Assembly (NCBI RefSeq): GCF_024346955.1
Contig: NZ_AP024883.1
Coordinates: 806,001-870,000, forward strand
Origin: Vibrio mangrovi
GTDB lineage: Bacteria > Pseudomonadota > Gammaproteobacteria > Enterobacterales > Vibrionaceae
Reading direction: 5' to 3'
DNA: 64,000 bases
Each line of letters opens with the position of its first letter. Position 1 is the first letter of the stretch. The notes under the pieces are model-generated. The model was not told the DNA's origin. It saw only the letters and a program-made list of their open reading frames with translations, and did no database searches. Of this stretch, positions 54,129 through 62,123 are shown piece by piece. The position numbers and the translations under genes were made by a program.

Positions 54129-55408
54129 AGCTTTATAATATTAAAGAGAACGATGAACAGGTTTCTTTTGGTCAGGCGGTCCGTCAGGGGCTTGGCCGGA
54201 ATCAGGGATTATTTTTTCCATCAGAACTGCCTCGCTTTGAAGATATTGATGGGTTGCTGGCTGAGGATTTCGTATCCCGCAGTGCAAAAATTCTATCGGC
54301 TTTGATTGGTGATGAATTGTCACCAGAAACTGTAAAATCTTTGGTTGGCAATGCATTTCAGTTTGCAGCACCGATTCAGAAAGTGAAAGATCAGGTCTAT
54401 GCTCTGGAGCTGTTCCACGGTCCGACGCTGGCATTTAAAGATTTCGGTGGCCGTTTTATGGCTCAGTCTCTGGCTGCCGTATCTAATGGCGGAAAAATTA
54501 CCATTCTGACTGCGACTTCAGGAGATACCGGAGCTGCGGTTGCCCATGCTTTTTATGGAATGGACAATATTCAGGTTGTGATCCTGTATCCGAAAGGGAA
54601 AATCAGTCCGTTACAGGAAAAACTGTTCTGTACTCTAGGCAAAAATATTCATACCGTTGCAATTCACAGTGATTTTGATGCTTGTCAGGCATTGGTGAAG
54701 AAAGCATTTGATGATCAGCAACTTCGTGATGAAGTTGGCTTGAATTCTGCCAATTCAATAAACATTAGCCGACTGATGGCTCAGATCTGTTACTACTTTG
54801 AAGCTGCTGCGCAGATGACGAAAGAGGAACGTGAAAATCTGGTTGTGTCTGTACCGAGTGGTAACTTTGGTAACCTGACTGCCGGTATGTTGGCAAAAGC
54901 TCTGGGGCTGCCAATTAAGCGTTTTATTGCGGCAACCAATGTGAATGACACGGTGCCACGTTATCTGGAAACAGGTAAATGGGAACCGAAAGCAACAATT
55001 GCTACCACATCGAATGCGATGGATGTCAGTCAGCCAAACAACTGGCCTCGGATCGAAGAACTGTGCCGTATTCAGGGCTGGGGACTGGAAACTATAGGGA
55101 AAGGTGCTGTTACTGATGAGCAGAGTGCCGAATCAGTACGTGATCTTCATGCTTTGGGTTATCTGTGTGAACCACATGGTGCCATTGCTTACCGGACATT
55201 AGATGAGCAATTGCAACCGGGAGAAACCGGACTATTCCTCTGTACTGCGCATCCGGCTAAATTTAAAGAAGTTGTCGATGACATTCTGGAAACGGATATT
55301 CCTTTGCCAGGGCCGTTGGCAAAACATGCTGAAATGGCATTGCTTTCTGAAGAGCTTGATGATGATTTTGATGCCCTGAAAGAGATTTTGCGCCGGGTCC
55401 AGAAATAA
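54125..55408 (+). CDS. thrC: Threonine synthase ThrC
   Basis: PLP-dependent enzyme converting O-phosphohomoserine to threonine. The 427-aa sequence contains the PLP lysine in PTLAFKDFGGRF (about residue 107) and the phosphate-binding VPSGNFGNLTAG loop. It is the last gene of the thr operon, followed by a terminator. Confidence 0.97.
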   Translation: MKLYNIKENDEQVSFGQAVRQGLGRNQGLFFPSELPRFEDIDGLLAEDFVSRSAKILSALIGDELSPETVKSLVGNAFQFAAPIQKVKDQVYALELFHGPTLAFKDFGGRFMAQSLAAVSNGGKITILTATSGDTGAAVAHAFYGMDNIQVVILYPKGKISPLQEKLFCTLGKNIHTVAIHSDFDACQALVKKAFDDQQLRDEVGLNSANSINISRLMAQICYYFEAAAQMTKEERENLVVSVPSGNFGNLTAGMLAKALGLPIKRFIAATNVNDTVPRYLETGKWEPKATIATTSNAMDVSQPNNWPRIEELCRIQGWGLETIGKGAVTDEQSAESVRDLHALGYLCEPHGAIAYRTLDEQLQPGETGLFLCTAHPAKFKEVVDDILETDIPLPGPLAKHAEMALLSEELDDDFDALKEILRRVQK

Positions 55409-55430
55409 GTCTTATAGAAAACAGAAAAGA

Positions 55431-55460
55431 AAACGGCACCCAGATATGGTGCCGTTTTTT
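55431..55460. terminator. Bidirectional terminator between thrC and grcA
   Basis: Stem AACGGCACC/GGTGCCGTT with loop CAGATAT. A T-run follows on the plus strand, and T-rich sequence follows on the minus strand too, so it can serve convergent thrC and grcA. Confidence 0.88.
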
Positions 55461-55513
55461 ATGTCATGTATGTACAGTAAGACATGACTCTTGAGCAGGC
55501 TCGATCTCCGCGA

Positions 55514-55891
55514 TTACAGTGTTTCGGTGAAAGTCCGGGCGATTACATCGCGCTGTTGCTCTGGAGTCAGTGAATTGAAACGAACTGCGTAGCCTGACAC
55601 ACGAATCGTCAGTTGCGGGTATTTTTCCGGATGTTCAACAGCATCTTCAAGTGTTTCACGACGGAGTACATTGACATTCAGATGCTGACCACCTTCAATT
55701 CGTGGCGCTTTTTCGATGGCGAGTTCACGGGATTCATATTCACCGAGATCGCTGGCAGGAATGATTTGGTCATATTGATAACCAGCAGTTGCCGCCATAC
55801 AACGTGCTTCGTTTTTTTCCTGATCAAGAAGCCAGATAGAGTTGACCAGTTCATCATTCGCTGCTTTTGTAATTTGGATACCCTGAAGCAT
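55514..55891 (-). CDS. grcA: Autonomous glycyl radical cofactor GrcA
   Basis: Small spare part for oxygen-damaged pyruvate formate-lyase: it supplies a replacement C-terminal glycyl-radical domain. From ATG 55891 the protein is 125 aa (MLQGIQITKAANDELVNS). Its C-terminal half is nearly identical to E. coli YfiD/GrcA, with the radical glycine in RVSGYAVRF. The longer frame to 55909 adds six unsupported residues, and GAGGAG lies about seven bases before 55891. Two FNR-like sites lie upstream. Confidence 0.96.
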   Translation of the reverse strand: MLQGIQITKAANDELVNSIWLLDQEKNEARCMAATAGYQYDQIIPASDLGEYESRELAIEKAPRIEGGQHLNVNVLRRETLEDAVEHPEKYPQLTIRVSGYAVRFNSLTPEQQRDVIARTFTETL

Positions 55892-55959
55892 TGCTTTCTC
55901 CTCATCCACATTTGTGGCGCTGATTGGTGTTAACTTTCAAAATAAGTTGAGCTGATTAC

Positions 55960-55965
55960 TATATA
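55960..55965 (-). promoter_or_regulatory. Candidate grcA -10 element
   Basis: TATATA on the minus strand, which would put transcription start near 55953. The nearer FNR-like site would then be centred at about -41.5, the position expected for class II activation. Confidence 0.45.
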
Positions 55966-55987
55966 GCAATTAACCACTTTTATTGTA

Positions 55988-56001
55988 TTGATTTAAGTCA
56001 A
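55988..56001. promoter_or_regulatory. FNR-like site 1 upstream of grcA
   Basis: TTGAT-TTAA-GTCAA matches nine of ten conserved FNR bases. Its centre is 103 bp upstream of the grcA start codon and about 41 bp from the likely transcription start. The nfo gene diverges from the other side. Confidence 0.65.
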
Positions 56002-56040
56002 AAAATAACAACTAAATTTGTGTTTGTGACTGCAAATTCT

Positions 56041-56054
56041 TTGATTTTTGTCAA
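56041..56054. promoter_or_regulatory. FNR-like site 2 upstream of grcA
   Basis: TTGAT-TTTT-GTCAA, again nine of ten consensus bases, exactly 53 bp from site 1. In E. coli yfiD, FNR sites at -40.5 and -93.5 have the same 53-bp spacing, and the distal one reduces activation. Confidence 0.6.
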
Positions 56055-56192
56055 TAAGTCATTAAAAAATATGAAATTAAAATTTTTTTAAATATTAAAA
56101 AAGTTTTTAATAATTATTTTGTCGTAATTTTACTACATTTTTCCATTGTGAAAGAAACTGGTGAATAGGACATTGAGGGGATAGAAAAAAGA

Positions 56193-57062
56193 ATGAAAGA
56201 CCAGAAATTCATCGGAGCACATGTTTCTGCTGCCGGAGGTGTTGAGAATGCGCCGTTACGCGCATATGAAATCGGTGCTAATGCTTTTGCACTTTTTACT
56301 AAAAATCAACGGCAATGGCAGGCGAAACCGTTGTTACAAAGTTCCATCCGTGCCTTTCAGGAAAATTGCCGGAGATATGGATTTGAGCCTCAGCATATTC
56401 TGCCGCATGACTCTTATTTAATTAATCTGGGGGCACCGGAAGCTGAGAAGCTGGAGAAGTCCAGAAATGCTTTTGTTGACGAGATGGAACGTTGCCGGAT
56501 GCTTGGACTTCGTCTGCTGAACTTCCATCCCGGGAGTCATCTGAATCAGATCAGTGAAGAAGAGTGTCTGGCTAAAATTGCAGATTCAATTAATCTGGCA
56601 CATCAACAGGTACCGGATGTGATTGCCGTGATTGAAAACACTGCGGGGCAGGGAAGTAATCTGGGGTGGCGGTTTGAACATCTGGCCCGGATCATCGAAC
56701 TGGTTGATGATCAGGAACGGGTCGGCGTTTGCCTCGATACCTGCCATTTATTTGCCGCCGGGTATGATTTGAGAACGGAAGAGGCTTGTCAGCAGACATT
56801 TCATGAGTTTGATCAACGTGTTGGAATGCACTACCTCAGGGCAATGCATCTTAATGATTCAAAAATAGAGTTAGGCGGACTGGTTGATCGTCATCATTCT
56901 CTGGGGCAGGGTAAGATCGGATGGTCTTGTTTCGAGTATATAGCCCAAGATACTCGCTTTAATGGTATCCCGTTGATCTTGGAAACAATTCAGCCAGATT
57001 TATGGCCGGATGAGATTCAGAGCTTGCGTGATTACGCTTCGGGTGTAGCCGAAACAAAGTGA
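56193..57062 (+). CDS. nfo: Endonuclease IV (AP endonuclease) Nfo
   Basis: Zinc-dependent AP endonuclease in base-excision repair, a TIM barrel. The 289-aa length is typical. It starts MKDQKFIGAHVSAAGGV; metal-site segments include NFHPGSHL, AVIENTAGQGSNLG, VCLDTCHLFAAGYD and MHLNDSK. It diverges from grcA. The 301-bp gap between them is very AT-rich and holds the FNR-like sites; no separate nfo promoter is obvious. DNA repair gene ung is close downstream. Confidence 0.96.
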   Translation: MKDQKFIGAHVSAAGGVENAPLRAYEIGANAFALFTKNQRQWQAKPLLQSSIRAFQENCRRYGFEPQHILPHDSYLINLGAPEAEKLEKSRNAFVDEMERCRMLGLRLLNFHPGSHLNQISEEECLAKIADSINLAHQQVPDVIAVIENTAGQGSNLGWRFEHLARIIELVDDQERVGVCLDTCHLFAAGYDLRTEEACQQTFHEFDQRVGMHYLRAMHLNDSKIELGGLVDRHHSLGQGKIGWSCFEYIAQDTRFNGIPLILETIQPDLWPDEIQSLRDYASGVAETK

Positions 57063-57135
57063 ATGGATAAATTGGCATATTTTTTTCATGGGATATGAGG
57101 TGAATTTTATTTTCCATTTGTGTCTGGAGGTTTTT

Positions 57136-57246
57136 ATGTCATTCACTACAAATTCAATATCCCGTCCCGCATCTCCTTTGCCAACGCCGAATCGTCATGT
57201 TACCGGTCAGGGGCATCATCGCGGGGTTCCGCCTCGTGGCAGATAA
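57136..57246 (+). CDS. Small ORF, 36 aa, unknown function
   Basis: ATG 57136 lies five bases after a CTGGAGG ribosome binding site and opens a 36-codon frame beginning MSFTTNSISRPASPLPTPNR and ending in a His/Gly/Pro/Arg-rich tail (HHRGVPPRGR). It has no membrane helix and would be basic and probably unstructured. It occupies the nfo-ung gap on the same strand. I do not recognise a family. The strong Shine-Dalgarno and position between two genes support translation, but it remains a prediction. Confidence 0.5.
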   Translation: MSFTTNSISRPASPLPTPNRHVTGQGHHRGVPPRGR

Positions 57247-57329
57247 GCAGGAATTACATTTTGCCAGTGCAACTTGATTCTTTTTGTGAGTAGAATAGTG
57301 CCATTCTGTACACTATTTTAGGATGGCGC

Positions 57330-58007
57330 ATGACAAATTCACTGAGCTGGCACGATGTAATCGGAGCGGAAAAGCAGCAACCATATTTTCAGGAAACGAT
57401 GGCCTACGTTGAGAGTGAGCGTCACAAAGGAAAGGTTGTTTATCCACCGGCGAAAGATGTATTTAATGCTTTTCGCTATACTGAGTTCAGTGATATTAAG
57501 GTCGTTATTCTGGGACAGGATCCTTATCATGGCCCGAATCAGGCTCATGGCCTCTGCTTTTCTGTATTACCTGGAGTGAGAACGCCACCATCGCTGGTCA
57601 ATATGTATAAAGAACTGGCTCAGGATATTCCTGGCTTTTCAATACCTGAGCATGGTTACCTGAAGAGCTGGGCTGAGCAGGGGGTTTTTCTTCTCAATAC
57701 AGTTCTGACCGTTGAGCAGGGTAAAGCTCATTCACATGCTGGAACCGGATGGGAAACTTTTACCGATCAGGTCATTGCAGCGATTAATGATCATGCACAG
57801 AACGTTGTTTTCTTGTTGTGGGGTTCTCATGCACAGAAAAAGGGACGTTTCATTGATCGTGCCAGACATTGTGTTCTGACCGCTCCTCATCCTTCACCAC
57901 TGTCGGCACATCGCGGATTTCTTGGCTGTGGTCATTTTTCTAAGACAAATCAGTATCTTTGTGAGAATGGAAAGACACCCATCAACTGGCAGCCCGTTCT
58001 GGATTAA
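57330..58007 (+). CDS. ung: Uracil-DNA glycosylase Ung
   Basis: Removes uracil from DNA. The 225-aa protein has the catalytic water-activating motif GQDPYHGPNQAHGLCFSV near residue 62, the uracil-binding FLLWGSHAQ region and the minor-groove HPSPLSAHRGF loop. ATG 57330 follows AGGATGG. The hemerythrin-domain gene follows about 100 bp downstream on the same strand. Confidence 0.97.
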   Translation: MTNSLSWHDVIGAEKQQPYFQETMAYVESERHKGKVVYPPAKDVFNAFRYTEFSDIKVVILGQDPYHGPNQAHGLCFSVLPGVRTPPSLVNMYKELAQDIPGFSIPEHGYLKSWAEQGVFLLNTVLTVEQGKAHSHAGTGWETFTDQVIAAINDHAQNVVFLLWGSHAQKKGRFIDRARHCVLTAPHPSPLSAHRGFLGCGHFSKTNQYLCENGKTPINWQPVLD

Positions 58008-58110
58008 GGTTGAAGCGAAGATAAATTGCGGTTTTTACGACCAGAATCAAAACAGTTCCCCGATAAGTTATATACAATTTGTTTACCACATTATGAACCG
58101 GAGAGGCGAC

Positions 58111-58662
58111 ATGATGATAGAACGGATTCGACGGGAACATGGTTATATGACCCGTTTGCTGGCAATTCTTAAGCGGAAGCTGCAAAGACTTCAGAATGAA
58201 GAAACAGTCAATTATTCCCTGATTAAAGAGATTGTTGACTATTTGAGTACTCATTCAGAATCTGCACACCATCCGAAAGAGGATTTAATTTACCAGTACT
58301 ATATGCAGAAGTACGGTGAAAGGGAGTATATCGCTGATCTGGAAGCTGACCACCGGCATCTATCTGAAAAGACACATGAATTCCTGGGAGTCATCGACAT
58401 GATTCTACAGGATGTTATTGTCCCGCAGGATGTCTTTATCAATCAGTTATCTGATTTCATTATTGAACAAAAACGTCATTTGGATCTTGAAGAGAGGGAT
58501 ATTCTGCCGCTGATCAAACAGACCTTTACGGTTGAAGACTGGCAGCATGTTGAGGGGCAATGGACACAAAACGAAGATGATCCCGTTTTTGGTGAAACCA
58601 TTGCCGATCGATACAAACAGCTTGCCCAACTCGTCAGAGACGAGCAACTGGAAGAACACTGA
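58111..58662 (+). CDS. Hemerythrin HHE-domain protein
   Basis: A 183-aa cytoplasmic protein with the His/Glu pattern of hemerythrin HHE domains: REHGYM (residues 8-13), HSESAHHPKEDLIY, DHRHLSEKTHEF and RHLDLEERDILP. These would bind a di-iron centre; roles in oxygen or nitrosative-stress sensing are known for relatives, but this one is unassigned. ATG 58111 or 58114 follows GAGAGG; a longer open frame back to 57922 overlaps ung and has no support. It ends at a terminator shared with the convergent DUF3545 gene. Confidence 0.87.
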   Translation: MMIERIRREHGYMTRLLAILKRKLQRLQNEETVNYSLIKEIVDYLSTHSESAHHPKEDLIYQYYMQKYGEREYIADLEADHRHLSEKTHEFLGVIDMILQDVIVPQDVFINQLSDFIIEQKRHLDLEERDILPLIKQTFTVEDWQHVEGQWTQNEDDPVFGETIADRYKQLAQLVRDEQLEEH

Positions 58663-58666
58663 TATG

Positions 58667-58692
58667 AAAAAGGTTCCCTAGGGAACCTTTTT
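58667..58692. terminator. Bidirectional terminator
   Basis: Perfect twelve-base inverted repeat AAAAAGGTTCCC/GGGAACCTTTTT with a two-base spacer (58667-58692), between the convergent hemerythrin and DUF3545 genes. T-runs are present on both strands. Confidence 0.92.
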
Positions 58693-58698
58693 AGTGTC

Positions 58699-58878
58699 TC
58701 AGATATCGATATCGTCTAATTCCAGGCTGATATCCATGTCCATCAGTTCTTTCTGCAGACGCCGTTTATCGCGTATTGCTTCTATTTCTCTCCACATTCG
58801 CTTTGCTGGTTTAGAGCGGGTTACCCGGATTTTACTGATCTCTTTTTCAAGTAAATCTTCAAAGTGCAAATCATCCAT
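58699..58878 (-). CDS. DUF3545 family small protein (59 aa)
   Basis: Minus-strand ORF from ATG 58878 to TGA 58699-58701. The peptide starts MDDLHFEDLLEKEISKIRVT, continues RSKPAKRMWREIEAIRDKRRL and ends in an acidic tail (LELDDIDI). This matches DUF3545, a small vibrio/Shewanella family of unknown function, as far as I can recall. A GAGG ribosome binding site lies six bases upstream. The mix of basic middle and acidic ends suggests a helical protein. It shares a terminator with the hemerythrin-domain gene. Confidence 0.8.
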   Translation of the reverse strand: MDDLHFEDLLEKEISKIRVTRSKPAKRMWREIEAIRDKRRLQKELMDMDISLELDDIDI

Positions 58879-59522
58879 AATTAGCCTCTTTTACTTTGTC
58901 TGCTCTATATTGAGTCTTAAATATCACAACTGAAGTCAGTGTATCTATGATATGTTTCTCATTTGTTTCGATTTGATGACTTATTTCTGAACGAATATCC
59001 CTATTTTTGTCTGAGTAAAATTAAATTGTATATTTTTTGTTCTATCGAACGCTGGGAAATGGATTAAATTTTTCTGATATTGTTAACAAGTTTTGTTGAG
59101 GGAGAGATGACCAAGCCAGTTTTGGCGGTTTTGATTCAAGCGAGTCGGATTGCTTATTACAGGTAATTGTCAATATTGGCTAGATCGCTTGAATAACGCA
59201 ATTCCCTACTTTTATCATGGCTCTAAAATTCGCTTCTTTTCGGAAATTTGTAAAGCATTATTTTAAATTTTTGTTGTTTTTTTGTTCTTTCTTGTAATGG
59301 ATTGTTGTGAAATTGATTATAAAAATAGGATTTGGGCATAGTGTTGTGTATTGATTTTTTGTTCGTTCGATAGCATTATCTCCCGCGCTGAGTGAATGTG
59401 TTTGCTATTTATTCGGATATATATGCCAGGAACAGGGATTGTTACCAACAACTATAAAGCAGGGAAGTATCAGGTGATAGTGATAGAGCAAGGCTTTGCT
59501 CTGAACTCTTGAAGAGGTTCTC
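58879..59522. other. Long AT-rich region upstream of the AGCS symporter
   Basis: 644 bp with no convincing gene. It contains a possible multi-stem RNA (59099-59207), a palindrome TTGTTAACAA (59080-59089), T-rich stretches, and a seven-pair hairpin AGAGCAA/TTGCTCT (59485-59502) just before the symporter ribosome binding site. No riboswitch class was recognised. Confidence 0.5.
59099..59207. ncRNA. Candidate structured RNA element upstream of the AGCS symporter
   Basis: Nested complementary segments: AGGGA/TCCCT (59099-59103 with 59203-59207) closing the element, GCCA/TGGC hairpin (59115-59126), and a perfect ten-base pair ATTCAAGCGA/TCGCTTGAAT (59134-59143 with 59185-59194) that encloses ATTAC/GTAAT (59156-59167). 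The layout looks like a multi-branched RNA on either strand. No known family or terminator was identified; it could be a leader element or an independent small RNA. Confidence 0.3.
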
Positions 59523-60950
59523 GTGACAGACTTAATCAACTTATTGAATGACCTGCTTTGGGGGTCAATCCTTGTTTATTTATTGGTGGGAGTCGGGATT
59601 TATTTTACCGTCCGGCTTGAGTTTATCCAGATTCGTCATTTCCGCCATATGTTCAGTGTGCTGAAAAATAGCCGTAAGGCCGATAATGCAGGTATTTCGT
59701 CTTTTCAGGCATTGTGTACCAGTCTCGCGGCCAGAGTCGGAACAGGAAATATGGCTGGCGTGGCTGTCGCACTGACTGCCGGTGGACCGGGAGCAATTTT
59801 CTGGATGTGGATGACAGCTATGGTCGGTATGGCGACTTCCTTTGCGGAAAGCTCGCTGGCTCAGCTGTATAAAACCAAAGACCGGGATGGTAATTATCGT
59901 GGCGGACCGGCCTATTACATGGAAAAAGGTCTGGGAATGCGCTGGATGGGCGTGTTGTTCTCGATTTTCCTGATGATTGCATTCGGCTTGGTTTTCAATG
60001 CCGTGCAAGCCAACTCGATTACCAATGCGCTGAATACCGCTTTTGGTTATGAGCCGGAGTATATTGGTTCCGGAATCGTGATTTTATCCGCGTTCGTTAT
60101 TTTTGGTGGTATTCGGAAAATTGCCCGGACAGCCGAATTGATCGTTCCACTGATGGCCATTGCTTATCTGGCAATTGCGATTTTCATTCTGCTGACGAAC
60201 ATTGAAAAGCTTCCGGCAGTATTCAGCCTGATTTTCAAAAGTGCTTTTGGTTTTCAGGAAGCCGCCGCTGGAGGTCTGGGTTATATGGTTGCTCAGGGAA
60301 TGATCAATGGCGTCAAACGGGGATTGTTCTCAAATGAAGCCGGTATGGGATCTGCGCCGAATGCAGCAGCAACAGCCACACCATATCCGCCACACCCTGC
60401 ATCTCAGGGGTATGTGCAGATGTTGGGTGTCTTTATCGATACGATTGTGATCTGTTCTGCCACTGTAGCCATTATTCTGATGTCCGGTGAATATGTTCCT
60501 CATGGTGAAATTACCGGAATTGAATTAACGCAGCGTGCACTGGATTCTCAGGTCGGTGGGTGGGGCAGTATTTTTGTTGCCTTTGCAATCTTCTTTTTTG
60601 CTTTCACATCGATTATTGCCAACTATTCGTATGCAGAGACCAATCTGGTTTTCCTTGAGCATAATAACAAAAAAGGATTGGCTATCTTCCGCATTGTGTT
60701 CTTAGGGATGGTTATGTTCGGCTCTTTAGCAACACTGCCGACAGTCTGGGCAATGGCTGACGTCTCTATGGGATTAATGGCGATTGTGAACCTGATTGCG
60801 ATTCTGTTGCTGTCGGGAATTGTGATTAAACTGGCCAAAGATTATAACCGTCAGCTGAAAGCCGGGAAAATACCGACATTTGATGTGAATGATTATCCCG
60901 AACTTCAGTCCCAACTGGAAGAAGGTATCTGGGAACAATCTAAAGACTAA
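59523..60950 (+). CDS. AGCS-family alanine/glycine:cation symporter
   Basis: A 475-aa sodium-coupled amino acid transporter with about eleven membrane helices. AGCS motifs are visible: FQALCTSLAARVGTGNMAGVA (within residues 60-80), GGPAYYMEKGLG, and GLFSNEAGMGSAPNAAATA (near residue 265). Alanine or glycine is the usual substrate. The start is GTG 59523, five bases after AGAGG. It is preceded by a 644-bp non-coding region, an unusually long leader for this window, and followed by a strong terminator. Confidence 0.93.
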   Translation: MTDLINLLNDLLWGSILVYLLVGVGIYFTVRLEFIQIRHFRHMFSVLKNSRKADNAGISSFQALCTSLAARVGTGNMAGVAVALTAGGPGAIFWMWMTAMVGMATSFAESSLAQLYKTKDRDGNYRGGPAYYMEKGLGMRWMGVLFSIFLMIAFGLVFNAVQANSITNALNTAFGYEPEYIGSGIVILSAFVIFGGIRKIARTAELIVPLMAIAYLAIAIFILLTNIEKLPAVFSLIFKSAFGFQEAAAGGLGYMVAQGMINGVKRGLFSNEAGMGSAPNAAATATPYPPHPASQGYVQMLGVFIDTIVICSATVAIILMSGEYVPHGEITGIELTQRALDSQVGGWGSIFVAFAIFFFAFTSIIANYSYAETNLVFLEHNNKKGLAIFRIVFLGMVMFGSLATLPTVWAMADVSMGLMAIVNLIAILLLSGIVIKLAKDYNRQLKAGKIPTFDVNDYPELQSQLEEGIWEQSKD

Positions 60951-60982
60951 TTATTGGTTTTGCCGATAACATATATTGAGAG

Positions 60983-61011
60983 AGCCATGCAGACAATGCA
61001 TGGCTTTTTTT
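60983..61011 (+). terminator. Rho-independent terminator after the AGCS symporter
   Basis: Nine-base-pair stem AGCCATGCA/TGCATGGCT (60983-60991 with 60997-61005), loop GACAA, then a T-run. Confidence 0.93.
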
Positions 61012-61182
61012 GTAGGCTATGCGTATGTCATGTCAATGCTACAAATAAACTGATTATCCGCAGACCAAAATTAATGGCATTGGTATAACCTCAGGACGCA
61101 GGAGTTGGTGTATTTTATGAGTTACTGTTGTGTCAGAGAATGATAATAAATCCGAAAAAATCAGCCAAGAAAGGAACAGCGC

Positions 61183-61956
61183 ATGTTAATTGTCGTTTCA
61201 CCCGCCAAAACACTGGACTATGAATCCCCTTTAGTTACCGACAAACATACGATGCCTGAATTGCTGGAACATTCAGAAGATTTAATCAACGTTTGCCGTC
61301 AGTTGACGCCTGCCGATATCGCATCTCTGATGAAAGTGAGCGATAAGATTGCAGGTCTGAATGTAGCCCGCTTTGCTCAGTGGAGTAATACATTCTCTTT
61401 TGAGAATGCCCGTCAGGCCATTCTTGCGTTTAAAGGTGATGTCTATACAGGGCTTGATGCTGAAAGCTTATCTGATGATGATTTGGACTACGCACAGCAG
61501 CACCTGCGGATGTTATCCGGACTTTATGGTGTGTTGAAACCTCTGGATCTGATGCAGCCTTACCGGCTGGAAATGGGCACGAAGCTGGCAAATCCAAGAG
61601 GGAGCAACTTATATCAGTTCTGGGGCAATGTGATTACTGAGACTCTGAATCAGGCGATTGAGGCTCAGGGAGATAATATTCTGGTGAATCTGGCATCGAA
61701 TGAATATTTCAAAGCTGTTCAGGTCAAAATGCTTGATGCTCAGGTGATTACTCCGGTATTTAAAGATTGTAAAAACGGGCAGTATAAGGTGATTAGTTTC
61801 TACGCCAAAAAAGCCAGAGGAATGATGGCTCGCTATATCATTGAGAACCGGATTGATTCTGTTGAAGGTCTGTTGGCTTTCGATGTCGCCGGTTATTATT
61901 ATGAGGCCGGAGAATCGACACCGACTGAATTGGTTTTCAAACGGGAAGAACAGTAA
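61183..61956 (+). CDS. yaaA: Peroxide stress protein YaaA
   Basis: A 257-aa protein of the DUF328/YaaA family. E. coli YaaA is induced by OxyR and limits intracellular free iron during peroxide stress. Family segments are MLIVVSPAKTLDYE at the start, LSGLYGVLKPLDLMQPYRLE mid-protein, and FYAKKARGMMARYI near residue 200. ATG 61183 follows a GAAAGGAAC ribosome binding site. I did not find a convincing OxyR site upstream. The small ORF at 61980 follows closely. Confidence 0.95.
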   Translation: MLIVVSPAKTLDYESPLVTDKHTMPELLEHSEDLINVCRQLTPADIASLMKVSDKIAGLNVARFAQWSNTFSFENARQAILAFKGDVYTGLDAESLSDDDLDYAQQHLRMLSGLYGVLKPLDLMQPYRLEMGTKLANPRGSNLYQFWGNVITETLNQAIEAQGDNILVNLASNEYFKAVQVKMLDAQVITPVFKDCKNGQYKVISFYAKKARGMMARYIIENRIDSVEGLLAFDVAGYYYEAGESTPTELVFKREEQ

Positions 61957-61979
61957 ATTTCTTCGGAGGAAGGGGGGGT

Positions 61980-62123
61980 ATGTTACGCTGGTTGAAACGT
62001 TGTCTGGTCCGTTACGATAACTGGTGCCGGCGTATGGGATTAACGCCGGAGCAAAAAAGGAGTTGTGTGCCTTACCGGAGTGAGATGACAGATGCAAAGC
62101 AAAAGCATGGAAAAGATAGTTAA
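61980..62123 (+). CDS. Small basic ORF, 47 aa, overlapping tatD-family gene
   Basis: ATG 61980 with a purine-rich ribosome binding region (GGAGGA then AGGGGGGG) opens a 47-codon frame beginning MLRWLKRCLVRYDNWCRRMG and continuing LTPEQKRSCVPYRSEM. Three cysteines and many basic residues are seen. It resembles small proteins I recall as DUF5363 in vibrios and Pasteurellaceae, but that assignment is tentative. It overlaps the start of the tatD-family gene by about 30 bases in another frame, suggesting a yaaA-small ORF-tatD unit. Confidence 0.6.
   Translation: MLRWLKRCLVRYDNWCRRMGLTPEQKRSCVPYRSEMTDAKQKHGKDS

Noticed and set aside
57922..58110. N-terminal extension of the hemerythrin-domain gene into ung.
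   Set aside because: The extension overlaps the end of ung, contains no domain and lacks a ribosome binding site; ATG 58111/58114 has GAGAGG.
59097..59130. GGGAGAG followed by GACC upstream of the AGCS symporter recalls the beginning of a glycine riboswitch.
   Set aside because: The downstream aptamer core and the tandem arrangement are not found; similarity stops after about ten bases.
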